The notes under the pieces were generated by a model, which was not told the DNA's origin, made no database searches, and saw nothing but the letters and a program-made list of their open reading frames with translations. From Methanomassiliicoccales archaeon UBA147 (GTDB lineage Archaea; Thermoplasmatota; Thermoplasmata; SG8-5), in assembly GCA_002496385.1 (NCBI GenBank), contig DAJR01000006.1, positions 1 to 16,578 of the forward strand: a stretch of 16,578 nt of DNA. Reading direction: 5' to 3'. Below are positions 11,868 to 16,578 of this stretch, in pieces; position 1 is the stretch's first letter; every line of letters starts with the position of its first letter. The position numbers and the translations under genes are program-made.

Positions 11868-12008
11868 TCTGTTTTATAGGTCGATACAATATCTATTATT
11901 TATTCGTATGGGTGACTTGGAAAATATGTCTTGCTCAAAAATATCATTGACAATCGATAAATAAGTCAAGATTAAATATACAATCGCGATACACCCCGCA
12001 GTGATACA
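11868..12008. promoter_or_regulatory. Divergent promoter region rpoE' / hppA
   Basis: The 140-bp A/T-rich spacer separates divergent genes. On the minus strand AATAAATAAT (about 11895-11904) fits a TATA box for rpoE' with a short leader. On the plus strand ATTAAATATAC (11971-11981) lies about 28 bases before the hppA ATG, so hppA mRNA would have a very short leader or none. GTGAT (12001-12005) may serve as a weak ribosome-binding site. Confidence 0.6.
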
Positions 12009-14090
12009 ATGGACCTTGTGTATATTGCACCAGCGATTGCCATTGCTGCGCTCGCAGTGGCAGGGATTTATGTAAAAATCCTGATGGGAAAAAGCACGGG
12101 AACGAAGGAGATGCAGGACATCTCAGCATCGATACAGGAAGGTGCTGAAGCCTATCTCAAGAAGGAGTATTCCTGGGTGTCGATCTTCTTTGTGATAGTT
12201 ACTGTTTGCCTGCTGTTGTTGTCCTGGCTGGACATGCTCAATCAATGGGTACCTCTCACCTTCGTAATGGGCGGGATGTTTTCCGGCGCTGCAGGATACC
12301 TGGGAATGATGGTGGCTACACGTTCCAATTGCAGGACCACAGCCGCGGCAAAGGAGAGCCTGAACCAAGGCCTCAAGGTCGCTTTCATGTCTGGGAGCGT
12401 TATGGGTCTGACTGTGGTAGGCCTCGGCCTTCTGGGCGTCAGTATTCTTTACCTTATATTCCCCAATGAACTTGATGTGATGATAGGATTCGGCTTTGGC
12501 GCGTCTTCTATTGCACTGTTCGCCAGGGTTGGCGGAGGAATATTTACGAAGGCCGCGGATGTCGGGGCCGACCTTGTCGGAAAGGTCGAAGCCGGCATAC
12601 CCGAGGACGACCCCAGGAACCCGGCGGTAATCGCAGACAATGTCGGCGACAACGTCGGGGACGTTGCGGGCATGGGTGCTGACCTGTACGAGAGCTATGT
12701 CGGGGCCATAATATCCGCGATGACGCTTGGTGCGGCAGCTGTGTCAGTAACTCGCCTCCCGGATTCCGCGATTTACCTTCCGATGATAGTGGCGGCATTC
12801 GGCATCATCGCGTCGATAATCGGGACGATGTTGGTGAGAACCGGCGAGACCACGGAACAAACCGCATTACTCAAGTCGCTTCGGATTGGCGTTTATGGTG
12901 CCGCGATTGGTGTCGGAATCCTTTCTTATTTTGCCGTGACCATGACGCTTGGATCTGATTATCTCGGTTTATACTGGGCGATAATAATCGGATTGGTGGC
13001 TGGGAACATCATAGGCTTTTTCACGGAACACTATACCTCCGACTCCTTCAAACCGACACAGGACGTTGCCAAGGCCTCACAAACCGGCCCTGCGACGGTC
13101 ATCATCTCCGGTCTGGCGGTGGGAATGAAGTCCACCGCAATCCCGGTAGTCACTGTTGGAGTCAGCATCATTAGCAGCTTCTATATAGCCGGCGGGAACA
13201 CGGATTTCGCTCTCGGGCTGTACGGGATTTCCATTGCAGCGGTCGGGATGCTCTCCACCCTGGGAGTCACGCTTGCGACAGACGCATACGGCCCCGTCGC
13301 AGACAATGCTGGCGGGCTGGCGGAGATGACGCATCAGGAACCCCATGTAAGAAAGAGAACGGACGCCCTGGATTCCCTTGGAAACACCACGGCCGCAACC
13401 GGAAAGGGTTTCGCGATTGGCTCGGCTGCGCTTACTGCCATGGCGCTCATGGCGGTCTACCACGACACTATGAGTGCCGCATACTCTGAAGCAGGTGAAA
13501 TAATGCCTTCGCTGGATGTTCTGTCGCCAGAGATAATCGCGGGCTTTTTCATCGGTGCCATGCTTCCGTTCCTGTTCTGCGCCCTGACTATGTCGGCCGT
13601 CGGAAGGGCTGCTGGCAAGATTGTTCATGAAGTCAGAAGGCAATTCAGGGAGATCCCCGGGCTCTTGGAAGGTAGGCCGGGCGTCAAGGCGGATTACAAA
13701 TCGGCTGTCGAGATTTCGACACATTCGGCGCTCAGGGAGATGATCATGCCTTCAGTTCTGGCGATTCTCGCCCCAATCGTGGTCGGGATATTCTTCGGCT
13801 TCCCCGGCGTGATGGGACTTCTGGTGGGCTCTCTCACCAGCGGATTCACGCTTGCTATTATGATGGCCAATGCCGGAGGTGCCTGGGACAATGCCAAGAA
13901 GTACATTGAGAGAGGCAACTACGGGGGAAAGGGCTCTTCATGCCACAAGGCCACGGTCGTGGGAGACACTGTGGGAGACCCGTTCAAGGACACTTCGGGG
14001 CCAAGCCTCAACATCCTGATCAAACTGATGTCATGGGTGGCTCTTCTCACTGCCACGTTCATCGTTGCAGCGAACAGCATGCTGTTCTGA
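12009..14090 (+). CDS. hppA: Membrane-bound ion-pumping pyrophosphatase, K+-dependent type
   Basis: 693 residues, full length for the family, with about 16 hydrophobic segments. It couples pyrophosphate hydrolysis to ion export across the cytoplasmic membrane. Signature motifs are present: DVGADLVGKVE (184-194), EDDPRNPAVIADNVGDNVGD (199-218), DNAGGLAEM (432-440), and near the C-terminus HKATVVGDTVGDPFKDTSGP. In GNTTAATGKG (458-467) the two residues that distinguish subclasses are Ala462 and Gly465, the K+-dependent pattern; K+-independent enzymes have Lys and Thr there. Whether it pumps H+ or Na+ cannot be settled by eye. ADLYESYVGAIIS around Glu228 is the region to compare. It is transcribed alone, away from the polymerase-subunit cluster, with a hairpin after its stop. 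Confidence 0.96.
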   Translation: MDLVYIAPAIAIAALAVAGIYVKILMGKSTGTKEMQDISASIQEGAEAYLKKEYSWVSIFFVIVTVCLLLLSWLDMLNQWVPLTFVMGGMFSGAAGYLGMMVATRSNCRTTAAAKESLNQGLKVAFMSGSVMGLTVVGLGLLGVSILYLIFPNELDVMIGFGFGASSIALFARVGGGIFTKAADVGADLVGKVEAGIPEDDPRNPAVIADNVGDNVGDVAGMGADLYESYVGAIISAMTLGAAAVSVTRLPDSAIYLPMIVAAFGIIASIIGTMLVRTGETTEQTALLKSLRIGVYGAAIGVGILSYFAVTMTLGSDYLGLYWAIIIGLVAGNIIGFFTEHYTSDSFKPTQDVAKASQTGPATVIISGLAVGMKSTAIPVVTVGVSIISSFYIAGGNTDFALGLYGISIAAVGMLSTLGVTLATDAYGPVADNAGGLAEMTHQEPHVRKRTDALDSLGNTTAATGKGFAIGSAALTAMALMAVYHDTMSAAYSEAGEIMPSLDVLSPEIIAGFFIGAMLPFLFCALTMSAVGRAAGKIVHEVRRQFREIPGLLEGRPGVKADYKSAVEISTHSALREMIMPSVLAILAPIVVGIFFGFPGVMGLLVGSLTSGFTLAIMMANAGGAWDNAKKYIERGNYGGKGSSCHKATVVGDTVGDPFKDTSGPSLNILIKLMSWVALLTATFIVAANSMLF

Positions 14091-14093
14091 TAG

Positions 14094-14115
14094 CCAGGCG
14101 ATGCCCCTTGCCTGG
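14094..14115 (+). terminator. Hairpin after hppA
   Basis: CCAGGC (14094-14099) pairs with GCCTGG (14110-14115) around a 10-base loop, three bases beyond the hppA stop. Only an A/T-rich stretch without a clear U run follows, so it may be an mRNA 3' stabiliser rather than a terminator. Confidence 0.4.
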
Positions 14116-14177
14116 ATATACTATCAAATTCAGCATTCGCCATACAGATTTAATACAGGAATGGCATCCCGGAACGA

Positions 14178-14367
14178 ATGGGCCAAGCCGCACTGTCTCA
14201 GTACAACCGCGAGAAACTGGATTTGAAGAAACTGCCTAATAGAGTGGTGATATATGACAGCAGTCTCCAAGGGAGAGAAGAAAGCAGTCAGGGAGATGGC
14301 ACAGGAAGGGGAGAAGGTGGATGACGCCATGTTTGTCCTGATAATGAAAACCTGCCGGGGTGTATGA
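14178..14367 (+). pseudogene. Deleted remnant of a homocitrate/isopropylmalate-synthase-like gene
   Basis: From ATG at 14178 the translation MGQAALSQYNREKLDLKK followed by LPNRVVIYDS matches the N-terminus of AksA/LeuA-type synthases, where ...PKLDLP-x-x-VYIYDTTLRDGEQ follows. At about 14255-14262 the match jumps to another frame, reading AVSKGEKKAVREMAQEG. This resembles the V-S-x-x-E...I-x-EG stretch found about 40 residues later in those enzymes, just after the EAGFP motif. The frame ends at TGA (14365-14367), directly before the peptidase ATG. The DTTLRDGEQ metal/catalytic motif is missing at the junction, so the product cannot be active. An ATG at 14254 preceded by GTGGTGAT could encode a 37-residue peptide, but that apparent ribosome site is itself part of the old RVVIYD codons. 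Family assignment is from memory of the alignment. Confidence 0.55.
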
Positions 14368-15459
14368 ATGGATGATATCATTGCATTGGCAAGAGAATTG
14401 ATATCGATACCAAGCCCTTTGGGGAACACTTCGCAAATCGAGGAACATGTGGCTGCATGGCTTGGGGGGGTCAAGGGCGCGGAAGTGAATCTGGCACCCG
14501 TTAAAGGAATAGGAAACAATGTTGTGGCCGAGGTGACCCATGACAGGGCTTTGCCGACCTTGCTGCTCAACGGACACCTTGACACGGTTGAGGTATGCAG
14601 AGGCTGGACCAGGGACCCTTTCACCCCCGCCGTGGAAGGTGACAGGCTCTACGGTCTGGGAAGCGCCGACATGAAGTCCGGCGTTGCCATCGCCATGCTC
14701 ATGTTCAAACGGTTGGCTGACTCGGGCAATGTGAATGTTGTGTTCGCCGGCTCCGTGGACGAAGAGGGGGACTCGTCAGGCGCATTTGCGCTCCTGGACA
14801 GCGGTCTGAAAGGCGACCTGTGCCTGATCCCCGAACCCTCGGGCGGAAAAATCATGATGGGCTGCCGGGGGAGGGTCGTTTTCGAGGTCGAGGCAAGAGG
14901 AGCGAGCGCCCACGGTTCGAGGCCTGAGGAAGGGGTCAACGCCATCTCCGAAGCCAGCAGGTTCGTGGGCGAAATCGGGAAAATCCCTCTGGCAGAGCAT
15001 CCTATCCTTGGAAAAGGATCGTTCTGTGTCCTCGAGATGAGCGGCGGGACAAGAACGCTCTCGGTTCCGGACTCATGCTGGCTGAAGATAGACAGACATT
15101 ATGTCATCGGAGAGACCAAGGACTCGATGTTGCGGGAACTGGCCCATGTCGGAAAGAAGATGCCAGGCGGAGCCGATTTCGACATATCCTATTGGAAAAA
15201 GCGGCCCACGCCCTTCCTTGAGCCATACATAACGGAGAACAAAGGGTTGGCCGCTGTTTTCGCCAAGGCTGTCGGCAGAGCTTTCAGCTACGGCAAGTCG
15301 GTCGGAGATTACAATACCTTCTCGAAAATCATACCCACCGTTGTTTTTGGTCCTGCCGGGACCAACTGGCACGCGTCCGACGAATTTGTGAGCATTGCTT
15401 CGGTCCGCGAGTGTGTCGAAGGGTACGAGAGGTTCGCACAGGCTATTTCTGCACGATAA
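14368..15459 (+). CDS. M20-family metallopeptidase / deacylase (ArgE/DapE/LysK-like)
   Basis: 363 residues, usual for the family. The two-zinc hydrolase site is complete: NGHLDTV (His70, Asp72), GSADMKSG (bridging Asp101), VDEEGDSSG (catalytic Glu132, metal Glu133), PEPSGG (Glu156) and NWHASDE (His335). The dimerisation lid carries ARGASAHGSRPEEGVNAI (His182). Members remove acyl or aminoacyl groups in arginine, lysine or diaminopimelate synthesis, or act as carboxypeptidases. The exact substrate cannot be assigned. The adjoining upstream remnant of a homocitrate-synthase-like gene would suit a LysK-type role, but that link is weak because the remnant is dead. GGGGTG lies about seven bases before the ATG; the preceding stop abuts it directly. 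Confidence 0.9.
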   Translation: MDDIIALARELISIPSPLGNTSQIEEHVAAWLGGVKGAEVNLAPVKGIGNNVVAEVTHDRALPTLLLNGHLDTVEVCRGWTRDPFTPAVEGDRLYGLGSADMKSGVAIAMLMFKRLADSGNVNVVFAGSVDEEGDSSGAFALLDSGLKGDLCLIPEPSGGKIMMGCRGRVVFEVEARGASAHGSRPEEGVNAISEASRFVGEIGKIPLAEHPILGKGSFCVLEMSGGTRTLSVPDSCWLKIDRHYVIGETKDSMLRELAHVGKKMPGGADFDISYWKKRPTPFLEPYITENKGLAAVFAKAVGRAFSYGKSVGDYNTFSKIIPTVVFGPAGTNWHASDEFVSIASVRECVEGYERFAQAISAR

Positions 15460-15502
15460 GCCTTTTATTGCACATCGGCATTGAAGCTTCAGAAGTGGCA
15501 TC

Positions 15503-16204
15503 ATGAAACGCGTGAAAACATACATACACGGACTTGACGATATCTTGCATGGCGGCATCCCGCAGGGCCACATTGTTCTGCTGGCAGGCGAACCGGGCAC
15601 TTACAAGAGCTCCCTGGCATTCAACATCATTTACAACAATGTGATGAACGACAAGCATGTCGCATGTTACATAACGCTGGAGCAGGGCAGAGAGAGCCTC
15701 ATCCAGCAGATGTCGGGAATGAATTTCGACATAGGGGCTGTCGGCAACAATCTCAGCATTGTGGACCTGGCCCTCATCCGGAAGAACCTCGAGAAACTGG
15801 GGCAGCAGTCCTGGATGCAGATTTTCAAGACATATGCCTGCAATCTGAAGGAGAACATCGATTATTCCTTGCTGGTAATCGACTCGCTTCCGGTCCTCTC
15901 GCTGCTGGCCGAATTTTCCAACCCCAGGATCGAGCTGTTCCATTTCTTCGAGTGGCTGAGAGAGATGAACATCACCTGCATCCTGATTTCTGAGATGGCT
16001 TCCGGAAAGGAGGAATATTCACAGACAGGAGAGGATTTCCTGTCGGATGGCATAATTCTCCTGAAGATGGAGAAGGTCGGGGATGTCAACGTGCAGAGGC
16101 GCATCAGGGTCGTGAAGATGAGGGCGACCGACCACAGCTCCGACTTCTTCACGCTGCTGTTCGGAAAGGCCGGGTTCACAGCCACCCGCGTCATCAGCGA
16201 GTAG
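15503..16204 (+). CDS. RAD55/KaiC-like RecA-superfamily ATPase, single domain
   Basis: 233 residues. N-terminal KRVKTYIHGLDDILHGGIPQG is the standard KaiC/RAD55 lead-in, followed by Walker A GEPGTYKS (29-36), YITLEQ (Glu60; the second of the two glutamates usual in KaiC is Gln61 here), Walker B LLVIDS (123-128) and a C-terminal beta-rich segment with VVKMRATDHS. The family comprises cytoplasmic archaeal ATPases, often of unknown or regulatory role and frequently encoded in genomes rich in DUF835 proteins. There is no second KaiC domain, no DNA-binding motif and no circadian-type autophosphorylation evidence. The spacing of 43 bp from the peptidase gene includes CCTTTTATTG, a possible weak TATA box. 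Confidence 0.88.
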   Translation: MKRVKTYIHGLDDILHGGIPQGHIVLLAGEPGTYKSSLAFNIIYNNVMNDKHVACYITLEQGRESLIQQMSGMNFDIGAVGNNLSIVDLALIRKNLEKLGQQSWMQIFKTYACNLKENIDYSLLVIDSLPVLSLLAEFSNPRIELFHFFEWLREMNITCILISEMASGKEEYSQTGEDFLSDGIILLKMEKVGDVNVQRRIRVVKMRATDHSSDFFTLLFGKAGFTATRVISE

Positions 16205-16212
16205 GTCGGCAC

Positions 16213-16461
16213 ATGGCCAGAACATTTTTCGTCGGGCTGGGTCTGGCTTTCGGCCTTGTTTCCTATTGCCTTATACTGCTGGTCTCGCAGGAGGTACCCA
16301 TCCTGACATTGGAGGTAATGGGAATCCTTTCCCTTTCATTGACCGGAGTCTCGATGTGGCTGCTCTGGAACGTGAGAGCCGAACAAGCGCCCGTGAGATG
16401 TCATGAAACAAATTCGGACGCGGCTCCTTTGCGTTCCGACCAGGAAGAAAAAATTGGATAA
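16213..16461 (+). CDS. Small two-helix membrane protein, probably truncated by an inserted element
   Basis: 82 residues. Two hydrophobic segments (about 5-25 and 30-53) are joined by a short turn and followed by a polar tail ending QEEKIG. It starts eight bases after the ATPase stop and is probably cotranscribed with it. I do not recognise the family. The stop TAA (16459-16461) is the first codon of the IS-like terminus TAAACTACCAGCCC, so the native C-terminus may have been longer or different before the insertion. Confidence 0.6.
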   Translation: MARTFFVGLGLAFGLVSYCLILLVSQEVPILTLEVMGILSLSLTGVSMWLLWNVRAEQAPVRCHETNSDAAPLRSDQEEKIG

Positions 16462-16578
16462 ACTACCAGCCCTTGAAAGGGCTGGCGTTTGGAGCAACGA
16501 TATTCGTTGCGACTAAGCCGAATTTTGAATTCGGCGTTAGCGCCGGGCTGGAAGTTTACCATAGGGCTGTTATAAGCC
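16458..16578 (-). mobile_element. IS200/IS605-like end, right-hand copy
   Basis: TAAACTACCAGCCC (16459-16472) begins a terminus nearly identical to positions 2-15. CCAGCCCTTGAAAGGGCTGG (16466-16485) is a perfect-armed hairpin, and GGGCTGGAAGTTTAC (16545-16559) closes the outer inverted repeat. The interior contains two more palindromes (CAACGATATTCGTTG and CCGAATTTTGAATTCGG). Both window ends finish a similar GTTTAC...ATAAGCC stretch. No transposase codons are visible. The orientation equals the left copy. Confidence 0.55.

Noticed and set aside
14254..15459. Selenocysteine read-through of TGA at 14365 joining the small frame to the peptidase
   Set aside because: The upstream part matches a synthase fragment rather than an M20 N-terminus, and the peptidase is complete from its own ATG.

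Overview
The window looks like a metagenomic or draft contig from an archaeon, probably a euryarchaeon of Thermoplasmata type. The evidence is the gene cluster rpoE'-spt4-DUF359 kinase-S24e-S27ae, a tRNA gene without an encoded CCA, archaeal TATA-like promoters, and proteins with DUF835 and RAD55/KaiC-like domains. The lineage below 'archaeon' is an inference.

Layout. Positions 1-300 hold decayed 3' ends of an IS200/IS605-type tnpB element. Another copy of the same end, in the same orientation, lies at 16458-16578, so the window is bounded on both sides by the same repeat. Positions 280-425 are an intergenic stretch of CTAGGG-type repeats, inverted repeats and a short tandem repeat. Positions 498-9263 (minus) are one uninterrupted 2921-codon gene: a full-length isoleucyl-tRNA synthetase fold followed by about 1,870 extra residues. 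These contain repeated helix-hairpin-helix/zinc-ribbon/TPR-like modules separated by very acidic linkers, and end in a DUF835 domain. The synthetase part lacks recognisable HIGH and KMSKS signatures, so it may not be an ordinary tRNA-charging enzyme.

Positions 9450-9884 are a tandem array of five about 70-nt hairpin units. Their outer stem copies the acceptor end of the adjacent tRNA-Arg(CCG) gene (9909-9982, minus). Inner-stem base changes keep pairing if the array is read as plus-strand RNA, and a TATA-like box sits at about the right distance before the first unit. Positions 10038-11858 (minus) hold the conserved transcription/translation cluster, including the 58-residue S27ae gene.

From 11868 the direction switches to plus. 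In order there are a K+-dependent-type membrane pyrophosphatase (hppA), a deleted remnant of a homocitrate/isopropylmalate-synthase-like gene, an M20 metallopeptidase, a single-domain RAD55/KaiC-like ATPase, and a small two-helix membrane protein whose stop codon is supplied by the right-hand IS-like end.

The strongest candidates for something undescribed are the giant synthetase-DUF835 fusion with its missing catalytic signatures and the tRNA-Arg-linked hairpin array. They are neighbours: the array lies between the start of the fusion gene and the tRNA.
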